Positions 27,110-38,551 of a stretch of DNA of 64,000 nucleotides are shown piece after piece; positions within the stretch are counted from its first letter, which is position 1; each line of letters begins with the position of its first letter. Under the pieces are notes generated by a model, which saw nothing but the letters and a program-made list of their open reading frames with translations, ran no database searches and was not told the DNA's origin. The stretch is from GCA-2861595 sp035525365. Lineage in GTDB: Bacteria; Actinomycetota; Acidimicrobiia; Acidimicrobiales; GCA-2861595. A program made the translations under genes and the position numbers. Location: the NCBI GenBank assembly GCA_035525365.1, contig DATLEK010000076.1, positions 23,384-87,383 of the forward strand, written 5' to 3'.

Positions 27110-27338
27110 CGTGCCAGTAGCGCGAATAAAGGCGCGCCGAGCCCATTTGAGATCGCGTGGCGCCTATACCTAACCTAAGAACCGTGTCCTCGTTGTCGTC
27201 ACTGAAAAAGGGGCGTACATGTCGCAGGTCGGAGCCGCAATGCCACGCCCATGAGGTAAGCCGAGCTGCCGAACCACTGAGGACCGCAGTGGAGATGGTG
27301 TTGATGCTGGTGGCCGCTGCGGTTGTTGTGGGGCCTAC

Positions 27339-30092
<2,754 letters not shown>

Positions 30093-30187
30093 GCAGGGTG
30101 ACCGACTCGACTTCGGGCGCACTGCGCTTCGACGATTAGGCGGGTGAACCAGGGGAGGATTCGGTGTACCCGGGTGCGGCACTGCGG

Positions 30188-30193
30188 TATACT
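30188..30193 (+). promoter_or_regulatory. Putative -10 (TATACT) of the GAF-ANTAR gene
   Basis: TATACT lies about 65 nt upstream of the ATG at 30258, giving a leader with a GAGGAG ribosome-binding site. The matching -35 region (TGTACC at 30165-30170, 17-nt spacing) is weak. Confidence 0.3.
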
Positions 30194-30257
30194 TGGCATG
30201 TCGAACTCCCGTGGTTGGTTTCTGGAGCCCAGCTACCGCAGCGGGGGGCGAGGAGTG

Positions 30258-31031
30258 ATGACATTGACGAGAGAACAGGTGCTCTCGGAGACCTTCGTCG
30301 CATTGGCCGACACCCTCGTCGACGATTTCGACGTGGTCGAGTTTCTCTCTTTGCTGTCCGAGCGTTGCGTGGAGCTGTTCGACGCCGAAGCGGCAGGGGT
30401 GATGCTGGCCGGTGCTCCCGGTAGGCCCCTGCAGCTGATGGCGTCGTCGAGCGAGCGGATGCGCCTGATCGAGCTCTTCGAGCTCCAAGGCGACGAGGGT
30501 CCCTGCCCGGAGTGCTATCGCAGCGGCAGGGCCGTGGGCGAGGCAGACCTGGAGACGACCAGCGGCCGGTGGCCGGCATTCTCCGGGGAGGCGCTGAGAG
30601 CCGGCTTCCGGGCGGTGTACGCCGTGCCCATGCGTCTTCGCGGCGACGTGATCGGAGCGCTCAACCTGTTCCGAAATCGTGCCGGCGAGCTGCCTGAAGC
30701 CGACCTTCGCGCCGCCCAGGCGCTAGCCGATGTGGCCACCCTGGGCATCCTCCAACATCGCTCCCAAAGCGAGTCCCAGTCGCTGACCGGGCAGCTGCAG
30801 CATGCCCTCGACAGCCGGATCGTGATCGAGCAGGCCAAAGGGATAGTGGCCGAACGTTTCAGGATCGGAGTCGACGAGGCGTTCACCGTGCTGAGGGGGT
30901 ATGCGCGGCACCACAATCGTCACCTCAGCAGGGTGGCTCAGGAGGTTACCGACGGGACGCTCCAGACCAGCGCTCTAGCAAACCGGACGCGCCGGGCCGC
31001 TCACCCCGAACAACAGACTGCGGGGGGATAG
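30258..31031 (+). CDS. GAF and ANTAR domain-containing RNA-binding regulator
   Basis: A 257-aa protein: GAF domain (about 20-165) with the DEGPCPECYRSG loop typical of actinobacterial GAF-ANTAR proteins, then a linker and an ANTAR domain (about 175-240; ALDSRIVIEQAKGIVAERF, then DEAFTVLRGYARHHNRHLS). ANTAR domains bind tandem hairpins in mRNA leaders and prevent termination. The ATG at 30258 with GCGAGGAG upstream was chosen over longer frames. It follows the hybrid kinase by about 165 nt and is convergent with a second GAF-ANTAR gene. The Cys pair in the GAF loop could serve redox sensing. Confidence 0.9.
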   Translation: MTLTREQVLSETFVALADTLVDDFDVVEFLSLLSERCVELFDAEAAGVMLAGAPGRPLQLMASSSERMRLIELFELQGDEGPCPECYRSGRAVGEADLETTSGRWPAFSGEALRAGFRAVYAVPMRLRGDVIGALNLFRNRAGELPEADLRAAQALADVATLGILQHRSQSESQSLTGQLQHALDSRIVIEQAKGIVAERFRIGVDEAFTVLRGYARHHNRHLSRVAQEVTDGTLQTSALANRTRRAAHPEQQTAGG

Positions 31032-31055
31032 GTCCGTCTCTGCCAGGGGCGCCGG

Positions 31056-31241
31056 TCAGGCCTCGTTGGCCGTGGGAGCCGTACCGAGTTCCGCGCCGCG
31101 TACGGTGCCGTCGATGACGCCTAGCGCGACATCGACGAGGCCGAGGTGTGGTTGTGGTTGCGAGCATTACGTGCGCAGGGCGCGGAAGGCGTCGTCCATG
31201 CTGAGACCGGCTCGCTCAGCGGTCACTCCCTTGGCCGCTGC
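31056..31241 (-). pseudogene. ANTAR-domain fragment with two frame changes
   Basis: Directly after the stop of the minus-strand GAF-ANTAR gene the sequence reads AAAKGVTAERAGLSMDDAF then RALRT and a stop, continues in the next frame with YARNHNH, and returns to the first frame as HLGLVDVALGVIDGTV. Joined, these match a complete ANTAR domain C-terminus ending near 31056. It is the tail of a further GAF-ANTAR paralogue whose 5' part is gone. Confidence 0.55.
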
Positions 31242-31242
31242 G

Positions 31243-31974
31243 TCAGGGGCGGGGGTCCTTCTCACCGCTTTGGGCGTCGAATCGCAGCCGTCTGGCCACG
31301 ACATCCCGGGCGACCTCGACGAGAGGGCGGTCGTTGCCGAATGCGTGGGCCCGGAGGCGGATGAGGGCTTGGCCAACGGTGACCTCGAGCTGAGCGGAGA
31401 CCATGCCGGAGGCCTGGTGCACGACGTGCTGGAAGTCGGAGCCCTCCTCGATCGAGGCGGCCAACTGCCCGGGTGGGGCGTCGGCTTGCAGTACAACGAG
31501 CGCCCGGGCGGCGATGTCGGCCAATACCAACGCGTCTGCGTGCTGGTCATCGGTGAGTGGTCCCGGTTCGGTCCGATACAGGTTCAGGGCGCCGAGCCGG
31601 ACGGCGCCCAACTGCAGCGGGAAGCCGAACACCGCCCGCGCGCCGGCCTCTACCGCCGGGCCGGTGAAGCCGAGCCAGCGCGGTGTGACGGGTTCAGCCA
31701 GGTCCGGTTCGAGAACGGGGGCATCCAGGTGGAAAGCGTCCACACAGGGACCCTCGCCCAGCGCGAACTGGAGGTCCTCGATAAGGGCGCTCACCTCGTC
31801 GGTGGTGCAGACCGCGCCATGTGGCACGTCGTTGGACATCAGCATGATCCCGGCGCCGCTCATACCGGTGACCTCGGCGCAGACCTGACAGAGCCGCTTC
31901 GCCTCTAAGTCCCCGGCGGCACTGTTGTTGAGTTGGGCGAGGATCCGAAGTCGCCGTTCGCTGCCGGAACTCAT
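31243..31974 (-). CDS. GAF and ANTAR domain-containing RNA-binding regulator
   Basis: A 243-aa second GAF-ANTAR protein. The GAF domain (about 10-155) includes LCQVCAEVTGMSGAGIML and the ALGEGPCVDAFHL loop; the C-terminal ANTAR (about 175-235) reads VVHQASGMVSAQLEVTVGQA then LIRLRAHAFGNDRPL. It differs enough from the 30258-31031 protein to be an old paralogue. The ATG at 31974 was chosen because homology starts at SERRLRILAQLN; the open frame continues upstream to 32241 without recognisable protein. It is convergent with the other GAF-ANTAR gene and followed by an ANTAR relic. Confidence 0.88.
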   Translation of the reverse strand: MSSGSERRLRILAQLNNSAAGDLEAKRLCQVCAEVTGMSGAGIMLMSNDVPHGAVCTTDEVSALIEDLQFALGEGPCVDAFHLDAPVLEPDLAEPVTPRWLGFTGPAVEAGARAVFGFPLQLGAVRLGALNLYRTEPGPLTDDQHADALVLADIAARALVVLQADAPPGQLAASIEEGSDFQHVVHQASGMVSAQLEVTVGQALIRLRAHAFGNDRPLVEVARDVVARRLRFDAQSGEKDPRP

Positions 31975-32320
31975 GGCGCGCCATGGTTGCGGTCGCCGAC
32001 CTTGTTGGCACTTGAAGTAGGCACTGTGGAAGACTCGGCACGAGTCATGGGACTCTCCTGCGATTAGCGCTGCGTTCAGATGCGCTACCAGGGTCCGGAG
32101 CGACGCCCCCAAGCCAGCCATGTGCTGGTCCAACACGTGAGGGATCTTGTCGTGTCGCCCGCGAGCGTACACCCCAGGCACCACGGCTCGGTCTCGCCCC
32201 GCGTTGCGAGCGTCTTCGCACCGAACTTGGGGGACCCGCAAACTGGTGAAAGCGGCACGAACAGGAGAGCCATGGGACAGGCGACGCCGGGGTCACCGCC
32301 CGTGGGTTCTATGGATGGAC

Positions 32321-32346
32321 TATAATGATCGGTTCCGCTCAAGCGG
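32321..32346 (+). promoter_or_regulatory. Perfect -10 (TATAAT) with adjoining palindrome
   Basis: TATAAT at 32321-32326 is the only perfect consensus -10 noticed in the window. CCGCT-CA-AGCGG (32335-32346) begins at the expected transcription start. No -35 consensus was seen. It probably drives the DM13 lipoprotein gene, leaving a leader of about 160 nt; apart from this the 31975-32492 gap holds nothing I recognise. Confidence 0.45.
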
Positions 32347-32492
32347 TTTCCGTTGGCCTGGTCGACGATCGACAGCGGCGGAGGGACAGGGTACGGAGGG
32401 GCAGGGCCACGAGCGTGCAGCGATTCGGAGGGCGGGCAGTGACGGTCGAGCCGGCTCGTCCGGGCGAGGCACGGGATCACGTCAGCGTCGGT

Positions 32493-33332
32493 ATGGACGA
32501 CTACGTGTCAAAGCCGTTCACCACGTCGGCCCGTCGAGTGGTCGCCATTGCCCTGACCATGTTGTTGTTCAACGCCTGTGGTGGCGGAGAAGCTGACGGA
32601 TCAGGTTCCGATGCAACCATTCCGTCCAGCTCCAGCAGCTCAGCGTCCATGCCGAAAGCTCCCAGCGCCGCGCCCCGGTGGGAGACCGTGGCCGACTTGG
32701 ACGGCGAGGGTGTGAAGACGACCGACTCCTTCACGATCCTTCCCGCCGCCATTCAGTGGCGGGTGCGCTGGAGCTGCCACGGCGTGGGACCACTGACCAT
32801 CACCGGTGCCCCGGCCCTGAAGAAGCCGTTGCTTGTCGACGGTGATTGTCCGAAAGAGGGCATCGCCTATGCCATCCAAACGGGCGCACGGCGCCTGAAG
32901 GTGGAAACGACAGGGCCCTGGAGCATGACCGTCGACCAGCAGGTCGACACGCCCATTGACGAAGCGGCCCTGCCGGAGATGGCGACAGCGAAGGTTCTAG
33001 GGAGTGGCGATTTCTACGACCTCGAAAAAAAGGGCAAGGGGAGGGCCCGCCTCTACGAGCTGCCCGGAGGGGCCAGGGCAATTCGCCTGGAGGACTTCGA
33101 GGTCACCCAGAACACCGACCTGTTCGTCTGGTTGAGCGAGGCAACCTCCCCCCGCACCAGCGCCGAGGTGCTGGCGAAGCCGTACGTGCAGATCGCCGTG
33201 CTCCGCTCAACTCTCGGGTCCCAGAACTACGCGGTGCCGCCAGAGATCCCGACGGAGAAGATCCGATCCATCGTGATCTGGTGCGAGCCCGTCCGCATCG
33301 CCTACGCAGCCGCCGCCATCAACGGCATCTGA
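32493..33332 (+). CDS. DM13-domain lipoprotein (putative electron-transfer protein)
   Basis: A 279-aa predicted lipoprotein. A hydrophobic stretch VVAIALTMLLFNAC at about residues 16-29 ends in a lipobox-like NAC, followed by a Gly/Ser-rich linker. After a middle domain (WETVADLDGEGVK to VDTPIDE), the C-terminal roughly 110 residues are a DM13 domain: GSGDFYDLEKKGKGRARLYE, IRLEDFEVTQNTDLFVWLS and SIVIWCEPVRIAYA, with the characteristic Cys. DM13 is proposed to act in redox or electron transfer. The start is unsure: ATG 32493 has no ribosome-binding site and its first residues (MDDYVSKPF) look like a receiver-domain end; GTG 32538 is an alternative. It is a paralogue of the protein at 35190. 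Confidence 0.72.
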   Translation: MDDYVSKPFTTSARRVVAIALTMLLFNACGGGEADGSGSDATIPSSSSSSASMPKAPSAAPRWETVADLDGEGVKTTDSFTILPAAIQWRVRWSCHGVGPLTITGAPALKKPLLVDGDCPKEGIAYAIQTGARRLKVETTGPWSMTVDQQVDTPIDEAALPEMATAKVLGSGDFYDLEKKGKGRARLYELPGGARAIRLEDFEVTQNTDLFVWLSEATSPRTSAEVLAKPYVQIAVLRSTLGSQNYAVPPEIPTEKIRSIVIWCEPVRIAYAAAAINGI

Positions 33333-33358
33333 CACCGTCCGCGCGTGGCGGCGTCGAA

Positions 33359-35026
33359 TCACGTCGGCACCGGCGCGGGCTCGCCGAGCTCCTCGGCCGT
33401 GATCTGTTCCAGGCCCTTCTTACGCGTCTCCACGCCGAATACCCCGATCAGGACGATGGCACCCACCAGGGGAACGGTGCCTAGGAGGGCGGTGACCGAG
33501 ATGGACGGTGCCGCCACGGCGGCGGCGACGGCGGCCAGGATGAGGACGCCGCCGAGCTTGGTACCCGCCGACGCCAGCCCGGTGCCACGGGCGCGGATGC
33601 GGGTCGGGTAGATCTCCGATGCGTAGGCGGCAGTGACAGCGGTGAGCGAACTGATGCCCCAGATGGGCACTACCAGCAGGACGTGGAGGAGGGCGCTGTT
33701 GTCGGCCACGCCCTTACCCGCAACCACGAAGCCGATCAGCGCGGCCGCCGTCATCGACGCCATCAACATGATGGTCTTTCTGCTGCTCCAGACCCCGTAC
33801 AGGAGCGCTATGGGGAAGTTCAGCGGGAAACCGATCAGCGCGGAGTCCCGCAGGAGCTTGCTGGCGCTCACCTCGTCGTAGCCGAGGTTCTGGAGGTTGG
33901 ACGGGATCCACTGCTGGAACCCGTACTGCACCATTCCGATTCCCAGTCCCAGTGCGACAAGGACGGCCGTGAGCCCGGCGAACGGATGTTGGAACAACTG
34001 GCCGAAGTGGCCGTGGACCCGCTCCTCCTCGAGGTCGAGTTCCGACTCGTCGGATTCGACCACCACCGCTCCGTATCGCCTCATGATGGCCCGGGCCTCG
34101 CCTTCGCGGCCGTGCTGGAGGAGGAAGCGGGGCGACTCGGGGATCCAACGGTTGAGCAGCACGAGGATCACGCTGATGGGTATGCCGACGAGCCACAGCA
34201 TCCGCCAGCCGTAGCGGTCGGGTGCCCCGATGGTGGAGGCCAGCCAGCTCATGATGATGTAGGCACCGGCCACGTCGCCGCCGATCAACACGATGATCCA
34301 CCCCCGATGGCGCGCCGGGATGGTTTCCGAGACCAGCGAGAAGATGATCGGGAGCATGCCGCCGACGCCCAGGCCCATGACGAAGCACATGACCAGGTTG
34401 AGGGGGTAGGAAGGCATCGCCCCGCACGTGGAGGTGGCGATGAACATGACCGCGGCGAGCAGGATCGACGATCGGCGGCCCATCTTGTCGGCCAGCCAGC
34501 CCCAGAGGAACGACCCGACAACGGTGCCCGAGATACCGGCCAAGGGGTAGAGGGCGATGGGCAGGCCGGAGGAGGTCGGGTTCATCGGCGAGCGCAGGCC
34601 GTACTCAGCGGCGGCGCCGGGCGCCACGAAGGCCAGCGTGGTCGGCTTCATCACGTCGATGGTGATGGCGGCCGCCATGACCAGGATCAGCCCGACGTGG
34701 GCACGGGTGATGCGGGCGTCGTCGAGGGCGGTGACCTTGATCCGCGACACCGCTCCCTGGGTGACTTCCGAGAAGCGAGGGAACAGCCCGTAGACCGTTA
34801 GGCCGATCCCGACGAGGATCAGGGCCATGCCGCCGGCCATTGTGGGGTCGAATGACATGCCCCTCAGCCGGTAGCCCATGTCCCTGGCCGTGAAGTACAT
34901 GGGGAGCTGCATGAGCGTTCCGGCTGTCACGGCGGACACCCCGGTCCAGAAGGCCACCGGGTGCTCGTAGGTGACGCCCAACGCTGAGCGTCGCGCCTGT
35001 CGATCAACAGTCTGACTGCTCGTCAT
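33359..35026 (-). CDS. MFS transporter (metabolite:H+ symporter type)
   Basis: A 555-aa major facilitator protein with about 12 TM helices. Markers: GWLADKMGRRSSILL between TM2 and TM3, the mid-loop WIPESPRFLLQHGREGEA (sugar/organic-acid symporter signature PESPRFL), and ASEIYPTRIRARGTGLASAG in the second half. An extra N-terminal region adds two hydrophobic segments ahead of the canonical core. The substrate is likely an organic acid or sugar, not assignable. It lies on the opposite strand between the two DM13 genes. Confidence 0.88.
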   Translation of the reverse strand: MTSSQTVDRQARRSALGVTYEHPVAFWTGVSAVTAGTLMQLPMYFTARDMGYRLRGMSFDPTMAGGMALILVGIGLTVYGLFPRFSEVTQGAVSRIKVTALDDARITRAHVGLILVMAAAITIDVMKPTTLAFVAPGAAAEYGLRSPMNPTSSGLPIALYPLAGISGTVVGSFLWGWLADKMGRRSSILLAAVMFIATSTCGAMPSYPLNLVMCFVMGLGVGGMLPIIFSLVSETIPARHRGWIIVLIGGDVAGAYIIMSWLASTIGAPDRYGWRMLWLVGIPISVILVLLNRWIPESPRFLLQHGREGEARAIMRRYGAVVVESDESELDLEEERVHGHFGQLFQHPFAGLTAVLVALGLGIGMVQYGFQQWIPSNLQNLGYDEVSASKLLRDSALIGFPLNFPIALLYGVWSSRKTIMLMASMTAAALIGFVVAGKGVADNSALLHVLLVVPIWGISSLTAVTAAYASEIYPTRIRARGTGLASAGTKLGGVLILAAVAAAVAAPSISVTALLGTVPLVGAIVLIGVFGVETRKKGLEQITAEELGEPAPVPT

Positions 35027-35189
35027 CGCCGGCTCAACCGGGCCACACTAACCAACTGGGTGTCATCTCCACTTTTGGTCTGGGCCCGGCCATATACGCC
35101 TGCTACGCCACTGCTCTACGCACGCTCTAGGCTCGGGCGATGGTATCGCGGATCGTGGACCGCATCAACGGCTGTCGGCAACCGCTGGG

Positions 35190-36083
35190 ATGAGCCAAGC
35201 GATGGACGGAGCCGGGGCGGCGGCCGAATCCCGCCGGCCGGTGAGCCGACCGATACTCACCGGCCTGACCCTGGCGGCACTTGCGGCCGGATCGATCGTC
35301 GGCAGCAACGCCTTCGCCATCCGGGATCGGCTGCTCGGGACGGCCCTTCCGGACCCCGTGGCCCCTGCCACCAGCCGAGAAGCCGGGCAGCGGACCTCTG
35401 GGGAACGGTTGACGTTGCGATCGGCCCCGTGGTGGCAGATCGTCACGACCCTCGAGGGTACGGGGAGCACGATGTCGAAGCCGTTCACCATCGACCACAG
35501 GGCCGTTGATTGGCGGGTGACGTCGTCGTGCGACAACGGCCACCTGGTGGTGGCGTCCCCCGGGGAGGCCCGACCGCTCGTCGATTCCGAATGCCCGAAA
35601 AGCGTCGGGCACTCAAATCGAAAGGGGTCGACCCGCCTCGAGGTGAGCGCTGACGGCGCGTGGACCATCGAGGTCGCCCAGAGGATGGACATACCGCTGG
35701 TCGAGCCACCGCGGCCCGCAATGACGGCCTCCGGTGCGAAGGCCCTGGCGACTGGCTCCTTCTACAAGGTCGATCGGGTGGGAGCGGGAGAGGTGACGAT
35801 CTACGAAGAACCCGACGGTGGGTACTCGGTTCGGCTCGAAGACTTCTGGGTCACCCCCAAGAGCTCCCTGCAGCTGCGACTGAGTACCGCCGAGCGGCCC
35901 CGGAGCACCAAGGAATATCTCAGCGGCGATTCCCAGATCCTGTCCGTCATGGACGTGACAGCCGGGTCGATCAACTACGTCCCGCCTGTCGGCGTCGACC
36001 CCGTCGAGTTCCGGTCGGTGGTCATCTGGAGCCCGCTGGACAACCACGTCTATGCCGCTGCCACCCTGGAGGCCGTGGCATGA
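35190..36083 (+). CDS. Membrane-anchored DM13-domain protein
   Basis: A 297-aa protein with an N-terminal signal anchor (PILTGLTLAALAAGSIVGSN, about residues 24-43) and no lipobox Cys. It has the same two-part architecture as the 32493 lipoprotein: a middle domain (WWQIVTTLEGTGSTMSKPFT to CPKSVGH) and a DM13 domain (TGSFYKVDRVGAGEVTIYEE, VRLEDFWVTPKSSLQLRLS, FRSVVIWSPLDNHVYAA). The Cys of the DM13 WCEP motif is replaced by Ser (WSPL). It ends in an ATGA overlap with the RnfD-like gene, so the two products probably form a membrane redox pair. Confidence 0.78.
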   Translation: MSQAMDGAGAAAESRRPVSRPILTGLTLAALAAGSIVGSNAFAIRDRLLGTALPDPVAPATSREAGQRTSGERLTLRSAPWWQIVTTLEGTGSTMSKPFTIDHRAVDWRVTSSCDNGHLVVASPGEARPLVDSECPKSVGHSNRKGSTRLEVSADGAWTIEVAQRMDIPLVEPPRPAMTASGAKALATGSFYKVDRVGAGEVTIYEEPDGGYSVRLEDFWVTPKSSLQLRLSTAERPRSTKEYLSGDSQILSVMDVTAGSINYVPPVGVDPVEFRSVVIWSPLDNHVYAAATLEAVA

Positions 36084-37231
36084 CCGCCGCTCCGCCGGTC
36101 ACCGCCGAGGTCATGTCTGAGCCCGGCCCGCATGTCGTCGTCCGCGGGCGCCCCATTCCGGTGGTCCTGCCCAAGCTGAGCGATCCCCGCCTCAAGCTGT
36201 CGGCCACCATCATCACGCTCACCATCTTGGGCTTGACCGTCCTCAACTTCCAGGTGTCGATCCCCCAGATCCTGGTGTGCATCCTGCTGTCAGCGGTCGT
36301 CGAGATCGTCGTCACATACCGACGCGAGCACGTCCTGGTGTGGCCAGCCAGCGCCATCCAGACCGGTGTGAGCGTGGCCTTCATCTTTCGCGTCGGTGGC
36401 ACTCAGCACGCCGATTACTGGAGCTTGCGCGGCCTTCACCTGTTCGTCTTCGTCACCCTGTTGTCCCTGCTGCCGAAATACCTCATCAGGCGCAACGGGC
36501 GACACATTTTCAACCCCTCGAACATCGGGCTGGCATGGGGCCTCCTGCTGATCGGCCCCCACTACGTGTTCTCCGAGCATCTGTGGTGGGCGCCGCTCGG
36601 GGCGCCGGTCCTGATCTCCATGGCCGTCATCTTCGGCGGCGCCTTCTGGATTCTGCGGCAGGTGAGGATGATCCCGATGGCCGTCACCTTTCTGGCCACT
36701 TTCCTCACGCTCATTGCTTTCTTCGCCCTTGCCGGGCGGAGCTACTACGCCACCTGGCACAACGGCCCCGTCGGCGGCAGCTTCTACTGGCTCACCATCG
36801 CCCTGTCGCCGGAGCTGCTGATCTTCGTGTTCTTCATGATCACCGACCCGCAGACGGCGCCCAAGTCGCCCCTCGGCAGGAAGATCTACGCAGTGGCCAC
36901 CGCCTTCGTGGCCGCCGGGCTCATCCTCATCCAGCCAACCGAGTTCGGCATCAAGGTGGCGATCCTGTCTTCGCTGCTTCTCACGTGCGCCCTTGTCCCG
37001 GCGATCGAACAGTTGGCAACCCGCATCGAGGAACGACGGTCGGGCGCCGGATCCCTGCCCAGGCCAGCGCCCGAACCCGTAGCCCGACGCTTGGCTGCCG
37101 CCGTGCGCAGCCCGGTCCTGGTCGCTGCCACCATCATCGCGGTGGGTGGCGTCATCGATACCGCCCTCCTCGCACGGGACGACAACATCACCTACATCGA
37201 GCGGGAGATGACCCCTCGGGCAGTCCAGTAG
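36080..37231 (+). CDS. RnfD/NqrB-like integral membrane protein (UnbU-like)
   Basis: A 383-aa membrane protein with about ten TM helices related to RnfD/NqrB, the subunits that carry covalent FMN in ion-pumping redox complexes. Matches: GRHIFNPSNIGLAWGLLLIG and the late motif FFMITDPQTAPKSPLGRKIY. The canonical flavinylation motif (S/T-G-A-T) is not evident, so FMN binding is uncertain. Solo relatives of this type (UnbU) occur in enediyne clusters and elsewhere, outside complete Rnf operons; no other Rnf/Nqr gene is near. ATG 36080 overlaps the DM13 gene stop. Confidence 0.8.
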   Translation: MTAAPPVTAEVMSEPGPHVVVRGRPIPVVLPKLSDPRLKLSATIITLTILGLTVLNFQVSIPQILVCILLSAVVEIVVTYRREHVLVWPASAIQTGVSVAFIFRVGGTQHADYWSLRGLHLFVFVTLLSLLPKYLIRRNGRHIFNPSNIGLAWGLLLIGPHYVFSEHLWWAPLGAPVLISMAVIFGGAFWILRQVRMIPMAVTFLATFLTLIAFFALAGRSYYATWHNGPVGGSFYWLTIALSPELLIFVFFMITDPQTAPKSPLGRKIYAVATAFVAAGLILIQPTEFGIKVAILSSLLLTCALVPAIEQLATRIEERRSGAGSLPRPAPEPVARRLAAAVRSPVLVAATIIAVGGVIDTALLARDDNITYIEREMTPRAVQ

Positions 37232-37247
37232 GGCGGCCGCTGGCTGC

Positions 37248-38480
37248 TCAGACGGTGAATCGCACCCGCAGATCCATCAGACCGCGAAGTGTCAGGCTGT
37301 CGCGATGGGTGGCGGGGGCGCCCACCAGCTCCATCGCCCCGAAGCGATCCATCAGGCGGTCGAGCACGATCTGTCCTTCCAGGCGGGCGAGGGCAGCGCC
37401 GAGGCAGAAGTGGATGCCCCCGCCGAAGCTGATCGGCGGCCCCTGGTCCCTTCCCACGTCGAGGTGCTCGGGTTCTTGGAACCGATCCGGGTCATGGTTG
37501 GCCGCGCCGAGAAGGGCCACGATCAGGCTTCCTGCGGGAATGGACCGGCCGCCGATCGACAGGTTCTCATAAGCGGTACGCAGTGCGATCTGGACGGGGC
37601 TGTCGAACCGCAGCAGTTCCTCCACGGCAGACCGGACGAGCGACCGGTCGTCTCGCAGCCGGTCCAGCTGGTCGGGATGACGCAGAAGAGCCAGGAGGCC
37701 GTTGCCGATGAGATGGGTCGTCGTCTCGAACCCGGCGGCGAACAGCAGGATGGCTGTGGAGATGAGCTCCTCCTCGGTCAACTGGTCGCCGGTGTCCTCG
37801 GCCTCGATCAGCTTGGTGAGCAGGTCGTCCTGCGGGTGAGCCCGGCGCTCTGCCACCAGGCCGGCGAAGTACTCGGCCAGCTCGGCCTCGGCCGCGGTGG
37901 CTTCAGCCAGGGCAGCGGGGGTCACGGCCAGCTCCAGCACCGCCGTCACGGACCGCACGAGGGGTCGGAGACCCGGCCGGTCGCCCACGGGCACTCCGAG
38001 CATCTCGCCGATGACAGTGACCGGCAGCGGAAAAGCCAGGGCGTCCATGACGTCGACTTCATGCCCATCGAAATCGGAGATCAGCTCGTCGACCAGGGTG
38101 ACGATGCTGGCCCGCAGAGTCTCGACCGTCCGCGGTGTGAAGGCCCTGGTCACCAAGCCCCGGAGTCGGGTGTGGTCCGGAGGGTCCGTTGTCAACATGT
38201 TGGAACGGTCGTTGCGGAACCGGTCCTGCTGGATCTTCTGCTCCTCGGTGAGCCCCACCGCGCTGGCTGCCTGGGAGAAGTCCTTGCCCACGCCTGAATG
38301 GCGCAGGAGTTGCTGACAGTCCTCGTAGCGGGTGAGCACCCAGAAACCCAGAGCGCTCTGGTGCACCGGTGCCATGCAACGCAGAGCCGCGTAGCGCGGG
38401 TACGGGTCGGCCCTGCCCTCCGGTGTGGCCACGAGCTCCAGAAGAAGGTTGTCAGGGTCGATCTCGGACACCGTGGTCAT
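37248..38480 (-). CDS. Cytochrome P450
   Basis: A 410-aa soluble bacterial class I P450. The heme-ligand loop is FGGGIHFCLGAALARLE with C359; the I-helix oxygen-activation motif is AGFETTTHL; the ExxR of helix K is in EELLRFDSP with R in ALRTAYE; PPDHTRLRGLVTRAFTP is the usual helix C region. It resembles CYP105/107/CYP142-like actinobacterial enzymes. No ferredoxin or reductase gene is adjacent, so the redox partner and substrate are unknown. TAATAC lies 6 nt before the ATG, suggesting a leaderless mRNA. Confidence 0.93.
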   Translation of the reverse strand: MTTVSEIDPDNLLLELVATPEGRADPYPRYAALRCMAPVHQSALGFWVLTRYEDCQQLLRHSGVGKDFSQAASAVGLTEEQKIQQDRFRNDRSNMLTTDPPDHTRLRGLVTRAFTPRTVETLRASIVTLVDELISDFDGHEVDVMDALAFPLPVTVIGEMLGVPVGDRPGLRPLVRSVTAVLELAVTPAALAEATAAEAELAEYFAGLVAERRAHPQDDLLTKLIEAEDTGDQLTEEELISTAILLFAAGFETTTHLIGNGLLALLRHPDQLDRLRDDRSLVRSAVEELLRFDSPVQIALRTAYENLSIGGRSIPAGSLIVALLGAANHDPDRFQEPEHLDVGRDQGPPISFGGGIHFCLGAALARLEGQIVLDRLMDRFGAMELVGAPATHRDSLTLRGLMDLRVRFTV

Positions 38481-38486
38481 GGCTCC

Positions 38487-38492
38487 GTATTA
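38487..38492 (-). promoter_or_regulatory. Putative -10 (TAATAC) of the leaderless P450 transcript
   Basis: On the minus strand TAATAC is followed by 6 nt and then the P450 ATG (38480). GGAG within those 6 nt is too close to act as a ribosome-binding site. Confidence 0.4.
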
Positions 38493-38551
38493 CCAGGCTC
38501 CGGACGGCGGGCCGTGTCGCCCAATGAGCGCGCCTCCGCCGAGGCGCCGGC

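Noticed and set aside
32325..32492. Start of the DM13 lipoprotein at the ATG at 32325
   Set aside because: That ATG is part of the TATAAT -10 element and the following residues do not look like protein.
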